Assembly (NCBI RefSeq): GCF_001613205.1
Contig: NZ_BDBX01000035.1
Span: 62,001 to 126,000 of the forward strand
Origin: Nocardia sienata NBRC 100364
GTDB lineage: Bacteria > Actinomycetota > Actinomycetes > Mycobacteriales > Mycobacteriaceae
Direction: 5' to 3'
Length of the DNA: 64,000 nt
Part shown: piece by piece, positions 57,201 to 58,072 of the stretch
Numbering within the stretch: the first letter of the stretch is position 1
How the letters are laid out: the number at the start of each line of letters is the position of its first letter
Notes under the pieces: model-generated
What the model saw: only the letters and a program-made list of their open reading frames with translations
Told to the model about the DNA's origin: nothing
The model's database searches: none
Program-made: the position numbers and the translations under genes

Positions 57201-58072
57201 AGGCCCGAGATCGCCCCCGCTGTACCATGCACCAAGCCCATGGCCAGACGACTGGTCCCGATTTGGGGGAACACCATCGGAGCGAACCGGCCCGCGAGCA
57301 TGCCGCCGACCGCTCCGCCCGCGCCGGACACGGCGGCCACCTCGATCGACTTCAGATCGATGCCCGTGGGGTTGGAACCATCCTCCCCGATGATCTCGAG
57401 CGCTCTGTCCCCGGTGGCGACCTGTAGCGCCTGCACGCCCACTTCGACACCGACGGGCAGCGCGACCGCCGTGCCCATCCACTTGGCGAACTGCGCCGGC
57501 CCCATACCGCTCAGCTGGGCGGCCGCCTTGGCGCCACCCGCCTGAATGGCCCGCTGTAGGTTCGCGCGCATCACGGCGACCTCGGCGCGCCCCTGGACCA
57601 GCGTGGATTCGACCGTCGGCGCGGCCGCCACCTGGCCGGCCGGGCCCGACGCCGTGGCGGCGGCCAGCAAACCGTAGATCTTCCACGCCAGGTGGATGCC
57701 GAACGTGAACATCACGCACAGCCATTTCTCCGCGTCGTTGGCCGCCGCCTGTCCCTGATCGGCCAGGGCGTTCACATCCTTGCCGAGCTGAGCCGCGCCC
57801 TGTCGATAGGAACTCAACGCCTCACGCAACTGCTCGGCCGTCTCGCCTACCGAATCCTCCCGCGCCAAAAGGCTGTCGATATCGGCTGAATGGCCCTCTA
57901 GTTCCAGACTGCGGGCACGCAGCTCGGCCACCATCCGGCGCATCCCGGAAATGTCGGCGCCGGGAAGCTCCCCACCGAACACCACCATCTCGATCGGAGT
58001 ACGCAGGAATCCGGGCAGACATTCGAAGGCGTTGCGTAGCTGCACGACCGGGCTGAACAGCGAACCGTCCAT
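24233..58072 (-). CDS. giant multidomain ESX-associated (WXG100-like/CpnT-type) protein, 11,279 residues
   Basis: One uninterrupted 33.8-kb frame; ATG 58072 lies 9 bp after the stop of the WXG100-like partner gene. Domains by residue: WXG100-like/CpnT N-terminus 1-325; Ala/Pro/Ser linker to ~615; SecA-like ATPase 620-1310; papain-like unit 1 1530-1740; three sigma-region-4-like repeats 1810-2125; helical modules; eight LacI HTHs 2510-3345; five XRE HTHs 3375-3790; GHKL 3811-4065; papain-like 2 4095-4285; ChaN/EreA-like 4590-4855; GHKL-like 4880-5010; unknown helical block 5060-6120; HEIAH metalloprotease-like 6400-6750; LuxR HTHs 7115-7330; MFS transporter 7553-7952; papain-like 3 and 4 7985-8345; APH kinase 8610-8905; helical 8960-9880; papain-like 5 9880-10050; amidase 10124-10625; LuxR HTHs 10675-10925; helical C-terminus. 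IG[SA][RK]P-type tags separate modules. Candidate exported polymorphic effector; function unproven. Confidence 0.9.
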   Translation of the reverse strand: MDGSLFSPVVQLRNAFECLPGFLRTPIEMVVFGGELPGADISGMRRMVAELRARSLELEGHSADIDSLLAREDSVGETAEQLREALSSYRQGAAQLGKDVNALADQGQAAANDAEKWLCVMFTFGIHLAWKIYGLLAAATASGPAGQVAAAPTVESTLVQGRAEVAVMRANLQRAIQAGGAKAAAQLSGMGPAQFAKWMGTAVALPVGVEVGVQALQVATGDRALEIIGEDGSNPTGIDLKSIEVAAVSGAGGAVGGMLAGRFAPMVFPQIGTSRLAMGLVHGTAGAISGLGAAALVAGWPQHYTEVLGPLLNGAFSGGVYAQSARPPAIDGGAPFTPPDAISAGHDANTAAPRQPIEISVESKRAWEAARQTWKPAAETANTAGERGGAPAEVAGNAAAAQSQSRSGQQPSASADGAGGGTPTATGGRAPEGAAGRAPEGAAGRASEGAGGRSSGSQAAASSDAAAARPRSEATTTVERPPADKQGAAGRASAPRSVEAAGETAPPPKIPTDARPADGVPEKAGAPAAAHAAVADGAGNEASARPHPVAEGDAGSPDARAEHGPPVGDEPATAQRDSTAEQSGQERPESSARPETDGTDTHAADEHSASVRDEQNVAATDHDSLAEAAGLPRSDRDRAVDLLIDFHQASAEHVPESQRLSNLPDDVLKAGLHGGDEHQSMLATVELIRRGTVSDAVPGGMVLRVEQAEAVYAMKSRPVEMKPGEGKSLVFMATAIQRAVHHGSVLLVTTTDGLANREVVTYEKLLSDSGHQKLMTDFGIDVFRADQENGFGPFKEGRPTIVVATGETVGHLCNAGKEPPRHVLIDEMDGIIDRGERQFLLSEGPEQKAPEETARQVFGAHKFLTEALADGSLSHEDFGLRRIAEEIGVQADGTPEIMYWYDGQPELTAGGRAKVEALPNGQNWLEGMGASRLETAAHAEFLVRAGVHYEMDAGKIVIIDQAEHGLQRNPKTSSESRWSAEPGKASLAQAIEAKEIRAAEARGEKAGDHQIVVRADAESAKRLDSVEIYRVGEGSFFDEVTGASGTLTDLNPVLKKIYGLEPAHEVGRSQTHRLVEGQPDVADSTHVKLSTIAEYANEMRNGGAGRFQEILCHRNDLVARQVEALVRAGVPREAIEAVDAKRIVGWGADWEAQLQRVFDEAGEQGNILVINKQGQRGVDISVSDAVKAIGGMHVWMTEAPEQSYIHEQAKNRTARNGQLGSAQVVMSPQDALIRNAMHLREVREAVIHYEQTASAHAADPTFRTHDALVEARQSVRELVPELQQRALRHSTADFVRHHVHYTDPNMRLVTLAEADTGQYDNDRDFTRPDGPADRAARLAGLLGIPAPEVANQITALERAGVDDPMRELLHQAGIAPAAAEALKQHVDETAPAAARDRETLGNEDALIHIGRLRGELAEQLGKQLSDIDGAEGMRMLDPEVTEARDALAAALGYPAAGINPGIARDILGEAVGDHLPAANTAESAARADTAAATAHSEPAGDGLQDATSRDAAAQKSDTQDSDVDHGTADDIVAAASRYLALSALFDLVVQFHRRSPNSCVNNAVTGMRVLCPDNADRFQVPRTRTKGYGHDDVRDIFGAELQQAGSLDQVAESLKTRPGGITVLVYKWKDTRANGTSTEADDHMVLLVNDSTSVDKPNLVVVDLAASRDRNTDNDYGPRDLRNRRTLLNKAVGFDEWRREQEVFFKIPPDKRRFETIEFDRDGNPVPRSGTEVSDAETPPQNQQVDVPSAMQDETNAIPVGRPGPAEAIPVRSGAAGDVSNNPRRDEYRLVGSRPHDGPEFGHDYEPNDLADDEDFTVADLVDEIAYEWLGLDGLPSPDSAQYAQLREAVQQQMPPELREVMTGDLEALLYAIAQLPTEQQRHFAQLFYLNNLPFGRVATELEVDRVAVRALRRDVPRMLATRMADPIELHPDADRLPPAGSDEYTRLSRAVQWRLPAEVWSAADGDLTALLEAVAGLPEASRQYAELAYLKGLALPEVWESMGNVRGVLRQHVPRQLTEYLARGPIFDVGYELPLPGSLRYTELLEAVRGRVPDQVAAAMNGDLGALIRAIAALPHQERIYCEKAFFGGARPTEMTQILSLRSHRETAQVLIKATSRLLVELNRDDTRHRAATSAANTRDAIAARLGPSPAGWVSETPAIMEELRVTYDDARANLATLLAVDPSVIRIGSVRQALDIVQAQLRAMSPDALATAVRSGAASRLGLWIGQRVQLDNDIQAATARTINDGSVPTDLRDQLFSTGERLDAELRQLLSISHLQAVSDSGTGHSTSELRRLAELSTVSDLSALVAALDLFFGTTDSERLLQFWDEDSRPAHHVFLLSRLTGAGTATDHDPLGTPSVDPAPSARDFRADLGIEGIATLRSVLSDGWGVDPKSMEQNALRERLEVVQRSLRALDREGWRRIARTGQFGDVMAWIHRRMAHNPDVASDALEHELSQLLEPAGWGATQPFEAGDPLSVLRVIAEATGETALRGLLSLTELFLGLDVSQAHRRPRAVDVARLAGVDEATVSNVFGSYARRGKPAHTEEEQRVLISAQWLGYPIPADYRKAIDPEFVQTRCKPPRFDGRDFIPGSFAVQPSTARVARMAGVDTKTVSAVFAGEIDADSDRGRRVLEAADRLGFWHARAHTADFVQIHTLRVELARILGLEPSAVDRATVLAGLRRRAMAAAEPDTVRLTELADRFLDLAGWELDQQLTHQDIARLAGVNRRTVNKVLAREEPTHTEEEQRVLVAAQWLDVPLPAALRDAIDPEFVAQRFTPPTYRAGGNVSARFTPQPTQAQISELSGVDRAAVTRVLNGRIPADSARGRKVHAAAAQLGYWWWDATRALESQPAAGTAAPDESVTDNADPVRPDRPLDVLQVQILRTRLSEILGIDPDALQQDSLRTAVRTAQAALELLDGRGWQRLLADGNPTALMRWIGRCVEQGPAEAVMARLQSLLTLREDDRIAIPSAEDPLTELRLAGEMATEPNLVRFVELAELFLELGESEASATPSRSDVARLAGVDRGTAMLLDQDEPAYTEEEQRLLAAALWLGYPVATALLYAVDPMFFARRFVPGNYSAGRFTPSRFATQPSQRAVAEAAGVAASTVSEVFRGEIRADSEVALRVHEAAERIGYWRHIRREVDVEYVHALRTILASAMDVHPADLTREKVTAYLQRFDSNHPPHRHVARSAELFLECTSRELAKPATQADVAKIAGVHRDTVNVTLSRTDPTYSEEEQRVLAAAQWLGYTPHGEPLAPALQQAIDPYFIATRFTPGRFAGDRFVPGQFAAQPTQAAIAERTGLHKPVVSAVLRGRIGADTPRGRRVLAAAAELGYYWHPKRAERLASRARTSTPDSIGSRPSESSADPSSPNTANALNRARGAWITARRDDKGRRDGRTMTAADLARAVGVNRSTMSRIEQGSTRPRPGLFVKIGRALGVPRSELVDAAHNFYPDADFDLAPTAYPLDAPGRWLSAMLHDRDMSWEELAEAGGIGAKYLNSIGKGATVPGAAVFLSLCKALNLGRAAIDTAADRFFPGATADLAPTAYAAGERGLWLRAHRNDHGISGEELAQAAGIDSEHLRSVERAERDLGVVDFLSLCKALGLEREAIDTAADRFFPGVRVGLDPDAYAPEEKRLWLRALRYDRGKSPEEVAEAAGISTIHLRSIEAGERAPGVVVFLSLCDALNIEADVTARAAGRFYPDARFDLDRAAYTSAEQGLWFRALRYHDRLQRSDVADRTGLTEKYIGQIERGERTPSRRAFRLLGRELGIGPIDLDAAEDHFFASALTDDPGLRFDDLTAGNEAQADLVERQIVELLEGWSDPAYVREIATAVGASIRWGQGRISLRAEMDADAVHVELVDITGDHSYVRVEWRLGRTPVAVERAAEPAVERSSEEIDLDRLMEMFGESEPEEIPPYQREVRRIRNAVEARLLEYDVDISGDLVDSIMRAVSELVTNAKKHLYSNASSAGLAPEEVLDLAIRGLGDDRQVHLTVTNDIASGVAAKLPKWTADEQAVDREGGRGTQLVIAESTVAVRRIIFANGKNTIEHSVEFHATPPAGDVAVTHSRSTTRKPATTRYTTTGRFLRPATHEPADAVPDHVVACAGSTIRAAWADGLDDALIPHQDSESWNDLVTGLTTGLAEFVDADRTLAERLDREIDSLLEPGNPRHSSVFVVERDGIAHAFYVTQLDGVIFVHDTNVPRITDPALGGKTIARIRDRETWQQFFRESFPRVDRAFFAHFERAAGVLAPLTHEPGAALDGTNAPVRGLPSDRDSGATSRERANPADSGVDRIGSRPSEDSARRPSPNHGPSAAAIPVANIRTRLAELRAAEQANTPATERTRQLIEFANAVKEMEDAAAAMARTRADAEAGARWQSALSTVSSIAATVEAAARDTGRHEEAVRMLARLDGAVVGQVHLVYAALFERMRDAGQYVDEVDDTDEREFERAARQYESLVKQIDWLDALITVLEHTSPKDYSQQYRSLIDTIPYDPDPRALDPSPLQSSLMREATGSADRSTELEQRAAAAEQRHRAAVAAVGELDRLLIPTDPRGPVGVAQPGTTTDAQASSTAAAESTLADQFAEDPPLIQSLAHTMLARQPANMAQLVADAQIVLFGETHTNPAGREFLEQQAAALRAAGVTHYGIEAPPNPVFDALNAGEQVDLTEIQCGPGFGNWADAVKAMAAAGITIVPFDVEQPSSPEGSPLRDVRESHMAQVITDTMRVPGAKMAILVGLDHLTRHQRMWSRVTGAYGISLAERLTDAGFATRTVAMWGGRPDIREVVDDVARRLGLGGETFVTDLAEVYGADRGFGSWESDVLLHLGTPETYAAQKDPRSPAQPTKLGYQEPGGPHSPTDRTAPVGTNQLQLTTAADQDSTGRQHAIGAAHADIRQFVADWANADQARSAETLGSNLVSMYTHARHGGMVSATKSGTRGARILRFDVSDVGPVTPTPLIEYSESVVMERLRYMAHRFGIDRRSDGTTTMWFEFDEAGPSFSEFALAAVHGQEMPTAVPAATPQSTDGRDHQELDLGHADAGDPTGAGNDSIGSRPADNTGAGAYRRYRDRLGGQYRDLAQRLSDVTGQPLSSALRPELPAVLDGLTEAGVLVDADRLVRLAWRMQCLDEMRAAQRLAEITVPLLGGSDTAAATAQLDRNLAQIFGTPPSSLGVTFPHGAAAAENVGGLDARSVLVRHVDATGVERFLVVKEPVGDDGLPGQWRSPSAAETVALNVRTTGSARLTDDGVATIEASVRFAAGVGEGRITDARWLTKGELEFEETKDRLHPRFVDTFLPAYRTYDEVPEPADAVGEIARFGSRLSLGTDAVERLVRDVAARPATEHDDIVEFFDQLAKWAEFMRMSEDFTDSRGTNLFADPLHTQQLCLTLATHPRILDALTTAIGTEVLSDVVHTPGWTVDRLDARVEFLARAETRAALRKVDANNGDFAIHARGRLEHPRIDDLDGLRRELQRIADIPAGALDALLLKAILDYVAWNSESGAPTAEEVRGAMLASSQQAWKFLATQEDCSRDAIQQILADAALRSGRLGHIPTRFLDGAKFTAQQLQDVEDIYIEHPNSFAFARYIELISALSPKRRPPVLRTAMDLIPEVTQELVRSLRAIMSDSEHGRRERAALGLHGTGETVLPELKTVVRDFLADVTRARLPSETLAKIHSSDFLAGLLMGVTHYEISEWNPGDIPSLRRLLADHERAQANGRVAAMPTAYQPSDVVEVAKLRTASAPQWTEDLRARYARLAKNVRDAQSAMTSVRRPITHLLDELGDGIAEYVTTLERSLASGTLTNGAPLNEVARRKMGALAQELRGLVAADAHSANRYPSLRSLRDFEQNFARLAGIGELHDHLRTICFAWAMQQHPGWIDRLRDLNPDEPVLEDIVLVREFVEHITNQDVFSQYFSEREHARTFRRMTSAIALEQAIARAQGVGVASDTTPLRFVPTRGPLLELSGQIANACWGGGYGSIAETMPNMTAVIMVRNPDDPDRARMVGAVLLIETTSTSGEPLLLVRGLNPLENYINQVSVDDFYRTFTDWAHGVAAALGRRLAIVIDQRSGMAATNRPALFDHLDGIRPHLAPVRVDPADTTFNGYQVAESAYLVGPVDAPERTADRIGSRPAHEPAGPRGMQALSEPDAVLRWLHSERSGADDIPDRRALIDHLRERAAVTHPHTGDRAPEGRSTDNRDMRRDHAAKALEIAGRLQADPGYGLQDAERDARLHALEMRDEYGGFRWQLVVSGADVASPAALAAAVAAGLPAEDSKPAPENIVAAAARLAELTMTVAGQDRLFVLTSTQDPDGRHRLFAQLEYTRLDAADSDPGLTVDELRRGLSAVDGRIDLDTAEPLPDGRVWHQVRLDRPQITDGAEAASPATPRTNGVPDDEASHAAHETRLPDYDPLTARGITRAIAHEIFDTYGIDVVGLEKVPVASALSIRNAIIDEYDEMFELYKHGITIDSSLAERKALLASLSPGRDVGFDVIAIVPLAVDGRAFRPSFAPDVRTIFVNERSVTGNTRAGEKPARVKRENYLLDPIGDRTYATVRHEIAHHRDGTVSSAVPSDELKTRRARAFGFLQTYFEGLKHPGSARRNAEFGTWTDEDSANLGDFPAISADTSFEDWLDQLPGYSRAKKKRNRDDDIYEAFQHWLNQPKDKPGFDIDLSGLERAYPNGKYPLSALFATWSEQITRDPRRHAPILRDMAHHKQTALGPDGWPMPGLGDRGVLYPAEAIAEAGLAFGAAAPADFTHPAYALQALLRGLSPVEVWRDAHRRNEVARRRAADRGPIPAPSRPRPSIAVDGPAAKLARAWRSQPDAAPHAARARPESSKVPDGVAFAMDEFARLVDRQRGLSFGIDPDSTGPADSPSGVFFTEYAHVPTGELARQIQNVGDLAHERMRRLEAVRDELSTEGGAAVLGLVEPRNAGTEVAASDMRRINEAEASIAAELRQALASAEQLAIAEIAQSSNGVQRRGDVVVFFTRAEDYLDATEGAADVRRQGGLAAVRRVHIDLSGRILVEELSDEPTDPAIGARPTHSPWSRTKRRAADAQTTGRPGQAEPTTGPSTEDPRPTAQPAEYFDAEATERASVQTVNPDDVTGASTPSRNAADEPQLSGDHLRVLRWITDGWDNARITEALGGQQASKYVGEVAAALGIANKRYLIAAEAARRGLVQPRSPLADLGKRLTPRQIVVLAHLSRGRTRGEIARMFGLSPRTVDEHVNRALPDIGSPTLVTAMPRIVGVLDTFDEKALARLAASISDTTAGRSRDETLAQRLSPTEAAVLRQVRQGRTHTEIAADSGMSEHEVRRVLADARRKVGDSDRGRLAALHAEERARKSKNAAAPTRAEQTSAPAPRQGGNTSRPAADRPRTMNRVQTPDPAAQSPWSRAKTGTPGDARTASLPDESTGRPRSDSIGARPRSEEPGPGANNRETQWGRNPTGEDRPLDDRIRPAELTTDIRELAVLHATGGGGPLGGQEEPENQKPSPDQEAEQAATPKPEQPDEQAQNPEQSGNSAISPSTSVPAAEANLSNAEPTGTKEDDTKSKSLSQLFRTDADARRRMSAEFLNAVGADVGSATFMLYMVNEMGAESGSWIMMGASAPAFVGPLIAGYMADNYSRKKLMAGGGITSALGWLAATGALAADTSYTVPVVAGSIALTMAGGIVYNAASNKYFKVAFEGSQDAVARFNNLKMNVPRIISQSAAPLLLIADTWPAAALGLAFSIQNLASLKHMPDNAPTRNSDETIARALRNSVSNGIRERYRPREQRRISVHYMVTNLYLGIQGIQFTDLVLSSGLSGFQQGAAFALVPSAALLGNRVPDGWLQKFSLNTFRLTRMTALTGASVVLAASDSVFLSSAALAAGWIVQGAAGIPLNAYTRKSIPAKHFAAASGVSQVQTQAAHKLGWGLSGAAVALMGGQSMGIAVSSALGAYTIASATDSYSRRRRRSKMLDGIHQVAAVATALGLDNATEPKQGRNTVRDFRAAITPDSATNENAALTQFTKTHLDPDTVDPLAHVLDLVEDPNNRVDTVFLLVVDGDDVRPSLITDTGGEGATIFDVTVPEPDNRDLRKPNKRNADDQRVPRVRTRERWKPSFRAIEDIDGAEAYIACFERVDGKLSPLALPDRNLSVPLDDLEILGPRRMSPRVNQRRDDECLDRTAEIATLIPDPNRNSYDDRNKLEKLRDFLDLRAKIGKEDDLSRFEKLVDGARPIVIDAKKIDDVKKEVVDIADKNADGKTYILVDYGKKKMHLILAEIAGDTTVFYDINQVDKDDEIPRVRTAEKFDEDFADAKKIFVYQLIDNPDGTREDLNKDSPEDPKAPRPQRGSKITGRPTGNDPDDGSDGHGVGAPLTRPSAAPAQDGPGRRSPGTIGARPGRPDDPSEFFADDQRGTGSARANGRAGSRARALLEPDEQLVDEIYRIVGDLPTARTIVAAVAGQPTATPERLRADAEVAAVQHVRFARWRQAVLIKLVELADYPTTAADRGLHIPDAWLEAVEQATREQWDSALATLEPEQAELLTRTYWHGEEPSTPDHGHLKEALTRFAGAIAAARSSESSGKTDVVGIEAPVTEAGAVPQISGLLPREEYRFLGGEDGVELDEGTARRMIDAAFADVPAAMAGSWNLNIPVGDRETGRFMVRIAKSGGDGMDARVAAEWKILELLARHGVQNVPRVYRVLHDVELPDGSRATVQIHSFLDETTNVADLSGIPIDQLRAGIAEIQRELRRVPAGEGDPGRFIRRLVAEKRTLWESLRAEFGPIFDRLEVPEDPFEAIVAKSWYLDRDQFQIIHGDPHAGNLLFTLVDGRLVISETEMRAVDWEMARFGIRAYDNEWINHIVGKPLAEALPGGLVLTEFFEVQRVVHDTVRLARAAAVGRLTVGQIRFADNGWWAAYALSMLVWRHTGPGGRFEPGHTVDVRRRPLAAISPTTPPAAQWSTPPFRPAPRTATNAPPAELSLADSGLAVEPPTAQHIRPASASPEVSRWIADSRDASIADLLARVRDLPEDQAHRLLDGLTATVNGYVQRLRAGDPGPGRDLVTALRSLSALNHQLWFRFDETDSGTDYATLFRTARYLLDRLPLFRSMAAAADAVVNGLGTLDDPDRYTGWPRSLDDFVVRAHRAAEMTQRLFAEVPWGIEDSAPGDAEPSATHHAPVQAAGHQLAMPETRATSLTGRAQYIDDWLRAAQRPGEDLAAAVRTHAARTASFDRARNGTDAEFAAAAATHLAGMISVARYYLTRTRDVGAGVELIGRLRDDLRTVAERLPHRNLGEAVEFVGKLHTMLADELEVGAGYLRAQRIAETTLVQMRTGGDVGDELDRILTDLRAQGGLLPSGSDSGSGPASPDESAGGDQLIDTHPIVVDLPESTSDQLSNRLERLTDAEAIALLDPVRTRLDGQLLRLRRGEAVPVTEITDSTRLLFAVARSLSHRIRRLRRQIHDYVALFDFGEELRAWSAAATALAAATDTLFSGVAILTEGQADLRALTAFTTQVSDIAIRIGGTGQSIRALSLLSNADPGEPTLDGRPADHHLSSAKDLLRHLDELWVPGGADTDEMLRAHRHIAPESFELLRSANRITTGLDAITTAAEPMTDRDLATGVREQLWAALDTAAELCSFSFHADTAWMLFGHIAETLTKIAPRLPDLAAVADASVQLTRSIRWADGRESATADKLRRLLRELSLSRYRGLLSTALFELAHVDDPSPPQWSPAAAREQLPLAYQNLHNGEFHEPSFIVAEVQDIGPRDPGEENVVGPDGDDYIVAAGAATEALRRLHRRTISYERARQGATHNLAAATADYVEELVTAGRRNLTGSEGTATGFDQLAAAAEALRYAAERRPDHPPLAEAAAALGRFHEQLTAADAARIGELAAQLTGNTPVHHAIADALITLRVIGCVAHAAATLWAYGSDNTVIPADHLTDPDTAEEAIQGRLRPVGDTDPIAAIKNKLLARDGNTAVVAAVDTVEAHLWVITNIAGHLFVTDPLIEQEPGIPRTLHIDDWEPAYNPAIDKFFAAYFTAETGSLTARPGHTLDTAQTPGLPRKFDGPPGESEVRAERSMPTVRETDRIGSKPTERPVSDTYVETPPDNGAALQASEGLDGRVLAAAMSDEASGDRKRAIGSRPGGSFVLDLEIADVAMLRQAMEDGRTTSVALVQEYLRRIEALDKSGPRLNAIRAVNPQALQDAARLDAERAAGRVRGPLHGIPVLVKDNIDVAGMPTTAGALALRDSYPTRDAFLVARLREAGAVILGKTNLTEFANFVTDGMPNGYSALGGQVRNPYGPELDPFGSSSGSAVAVAAGLAVVAVGTETFGSIISPAVFNSLVGVKPTVGLTSRTGAIPISVTQDSAGPMARTVSDAAAMLTVLAGVDPEDPATAAGAAVAGYDYVAGLSVEALRGKRIGVVTHIPGGLSGVASPADVLALFAEAQTVLRARGATLVPVGNVAALGTGILLDEFKPALEGYFARLPADAPIRTLHDLIRVNIEHADEGAIRYGQTLFEQAAAIDLGDPAAYAEYLTRRDLQVATYRAVFDATLTGNRLDAVLYPHFYSYVIAPRAGYPAVTVPIGYDPAGRQPYGMTLVGTAFSEASLLAMAYAYEQEAQVRRPPSAFNPALAAAAATTRPSTMSAPEASAMPGAESSDDAAVGPDLAHRSEPGQAAVRYTGHDMANTDPELSEVEVHIVRLVAGLASVAEGAPTRSLGALLELTSEQVNRLLVRLNSKLDGATGVNTARPGRSAGQLQLSPTQVEMLGLLVEDLPGVGLDGTTAVSPSALQVFRHMANHPGAGLGQLETAVLHLFMLGHSVESTAAVLDVRPSTVSGCFARAERGLRTRGLVSTVLAAVRAGVLDNDGEPHGTVELSEIEIHALRLVAEGRSNETIAADLGLGVRARRRLMAELYGKFEVGSRLALVLEAHRRGLLDGTETGSVQQSAARAPQGTGPAASGGRTGDSSHSPNAAVLRELRAGLQTGRARAEMAQLLDVEPDAVVPGPLLAALSAVQQLIPGGVLAPYLVVTVVEEIVQWIGARLWLDHYTAALLGDAVPARAENQSLAAVREELAERDEELSDQLTRLFGGLSPGPLAHLLEDDPLGILREVAQKSGSLRLGRLIDTAAEFLKRSAAAGPVAPVGTVQVQAMRRQLTEALGLTVDLVDRDTAVLLGLSATDLDRQPANSDIAEVGGRSATATGPDSGRIGAKPTASRNGGAPNDRRPSDDRTHIVENHVAHGNPETPPHHGGASTAPQPRIPARPTPWSGAAQRISDDRSPRVGRQDPAPEMPTAQ
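25298..26050 (-). other. domain: three or four LuxR-type HTHs near the C-terminus
   Basis: Residues ~10675-10925. LGQLETAVLHLFMLGHSVESTAAVLDV and ELSEIEIHALRLVAEGRSNETIAADLG are LuxR-like; two preceding copies are diverged. Confidence 0.55.
26198..27703 (-). other. domain: amidase-signature enzyme
   Basis: Residues ~10124-10625, a full-length amidase: GIPVLVKDNIDVAG (Lys10210), DPFGSSSGSAVA (cis-Ser region) and GTETFGSIISPA (nucleophile Ser10314), then KPTVGLTSRTG. The Ser-cisSer-Lys triad is intact. It hydrolyses amides; substrate unknown. The best-conserved single enzyme in the giant protein. Confidence 0.85.
27923..28435 (-). other. domain: papain-like unit 5
   Basis: Residues ~9880-10050: Cys9897 (IGCVAHAA), His9969 (VEAHLWVI) and Asp9984 (FVTDPL), with the 15-residue His-Asp gap. 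Followed by two IGS[RK]P tags and then the amidase. Confidence 0.5.
31358..32245 (-). other. domain: aminoglycoside-phosphotransferase-like kinase
   Basis: Residues ~8610-8905. FMVRIAKSG (ATP-binding Lys) and AAEWKILELL (helix-C Glu) are followed by catalytic loop IIHGDPHAGN (Asp8798, Asn8803) and the metal-binding AVDWEMA (Asp8824). All residues needed for phosphotransfer appear present, so it may phosphorylate a small molecule or host/competitor protein. Confidence 0.7.
33038..34120 (-). other. domain: papain-like units 3 (degenerate) and 4
   Basis: Residues ~7985-8345. Unit 3 keeps the strand pattern (FLLVVDGDDVRPSLITDTGG, TIFDVTVPE) but has Pro at the His position and no Cys, so it should be inactive. 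Unit 4 has Cys8161 (ECLDRTAE), His8256 (KMHLILAE) and Asp8271 (FYDINQ). It is Lys/Asp-rich and AT-richer than the rest of the gene. Confidence 0.5.
34217..35416 (-). other. domain: complete MFS transporter inside the giant protein
   Basis: Residues ~7553-7952: ten to twelve membrane helices, with the loop 2-3 motif GYMADNYSRKKLMAGGG and a central basic loop. It resembles exporters of the MFS_1/MFS_3 type. Base composition is visibly more AT-rich here and up to ~33040 than in the flanking modules, suggesting separate, later acquisition. Confidence 0.65.
36083..36730 (-). other. domain: three LuxR-type HTHs
   Basis: Residues ~7115-7330. RLTPRQIVVLAHLSRGRTRGEIARMFGLSPRTVDEHV is canonical; LSGDHLRVLRWITDGWD and RLSPTEAAVLRQVRQGRTHTEIAADSGM flank it. 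Lies between two IGARP tags. Confidence 0.65.
37823..38875 (-). other. domain: HEIAH zinc-metalloprotease-like domain
   Basis: Residues ~6400-6750 with ATVRHEIAHHRDG (HEIAH 6555-6559), the zincin motif, inside an alpha/beta domain followed by a Trp/Tyr-rich helical part. A third zinc ligand is not assignable by eye (candidates lie in DMAHHKQ and the following EAIAEAG). Confidence 0.55.
43508..44305 (-). other. domain: ChaN/EreA-like (Tiki superfamily) domain
   Basis: Residues ~4590-4855. IVLFGETHTNPAGREFLEQQ (GETHTN 4623-4628), THYGIEAPPN, and AILVGLDHLTRH form the E-H plus late His pattern of ChaN-, EreA- and TraB-like proteins. This superfamily includes esterases, haem binders and peptidase-like enzymes; toxin versions are known. 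Catalytic-type residues look intact. Confidence 0.6.
45218..45790 (-). other. domain: papain-like unit 2
   Basis: Residues ~4095-4285 with Cys4109 (VACAGST), His4188 (IAHAFYVTQLDG) and Asp4203 (FVHDTN). The His-Asp gap is 15 residues, the same as in units 4 and 5 of this protein. Confidence 0.55.
45878..46642 (-). other. domain: GHKL anti-sigma-kinase-like region
   Basis: Residues ~3811-4065. The second half carries an RsbW/SpoIIAB-like ATP-binding fold: N-box SELVTNAKKH (3957-3966), a VHLTVTND strand and Gly box DREGGRGTQLVI. A shorter related copy precedes it. A third lies at residues 4880-5010 (nt 43043-43435) with a MAHRFGIDRRSDGTTTMWFEF-like end typical of this family. Confidence 0.6.
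46703..47950 (-). other. domain: five tandem XRE-type HTHs
   Basis: Residues ~3375-3790. Five ~85-residue units. The first is canonical (MTAADLARAVGVNRSTMSRIEQG); the others keep ELAxAAGIxxxxLRSIExGxRxPGVxxFLSLCxAL and a spacer ending RFFPxAxxDLxPxAY. They resemble Cro/CI-like regulators of Streptomyces-type sensing proteins. Confidence 0.7.
48038..50545 (-). other. domain: eight LacI-type HTHs in four two-HTH modules
   Basis: Residues ~2510-3345. Four repeats of the same plan. First a LacI HTH (VARLAGVDEATVSNVF; IARLAGVNRRTVNKVL; VARLAGVDRGTAMLL; VAKIAGVHRDTVNVTL), then a linker TEEEQRVLxAAQWLGY and AIDPxFxxxRFxP, then a second LacI HTH. The second HTH is followed by a hinge-like DSxRGRRVxEAAxxLGYW. 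No sugar-binding domain follows any of them. Confidence 0.7.
51698..52645 (-). other. domain: three tandem sigma-factor region-4-like repeats
   Basis: Residues ~1810-2125. Three ~95-residue units, each with a PxSxxYxxLxxAV helix, a GDLxALxxAIAxLP segment and a terminal HTH such as RHFAQLFYLNNLPFGRVATEL. The last part resembles the helix-turn-helix of sigma-70 region 4. Divergent, so DNA binding is uncertain. Confidence 0.5.
52853..53485 (-). other. domain: papain-like unit 1 (toxin glutamine-deamidase type)
   Basis: Residues ~1530-1740. Candidate triad Cys1559 (NSCVNNAV), His1643 (DDHMVLLVND) and Asp1663 (LVVVDLAAS). Order and spacing fit the papain-like deamidase/protease domains of polymorphic toxins (Tox-PL families). 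Of the five units in this protein it is the best preserved. Confidence 0.65.
54143..56215 (-). other. domain: SecA-like DEAD-motor ATPase inside the giant protein
   Basis: Residues ~620-1310 align in order with SecA motor motifs: VEMKPGEGKSLV (Walker A GEGKS 724-728), LIDEMDGIIDRGER (Walker B/DEMD 826-829), SLAQAIEAKE, WEAQLQRVFDEAGEQGNILVINKQGQRGVDI (motif V region), and GGMHVWMTEAPEQS then QAKNRTARNGQLGSA (motif VI, R-finger-like R). The preprotein cross-linking and C-terminal zinc regions of true SecA are not evident. It is probably an active nucleotide-driven motor of unknown cargo. Confidence 0.75.
57096..58072 (-). other. domain: WXG100-like / CpnT-type N-terminal domain of the giant protein
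   Basis: Residues 1-325. Two long helices flank a loop (RMVAELRARSLELEGH; AEQLREALSSYRQGAAQLG), followed by a hydrophobic helix region and Gly-rich segments (AVSGAGGAVGGMLAGRF; GTAGAISGLGAAALVAGW). This arrangement is seen at the N-terminus of CpnT-like and other long actinobacterial type VII-linked toxins, where it directs export and may be membrane-active. It supports the view that the whole product is an ESX client. Confidence 0.7.
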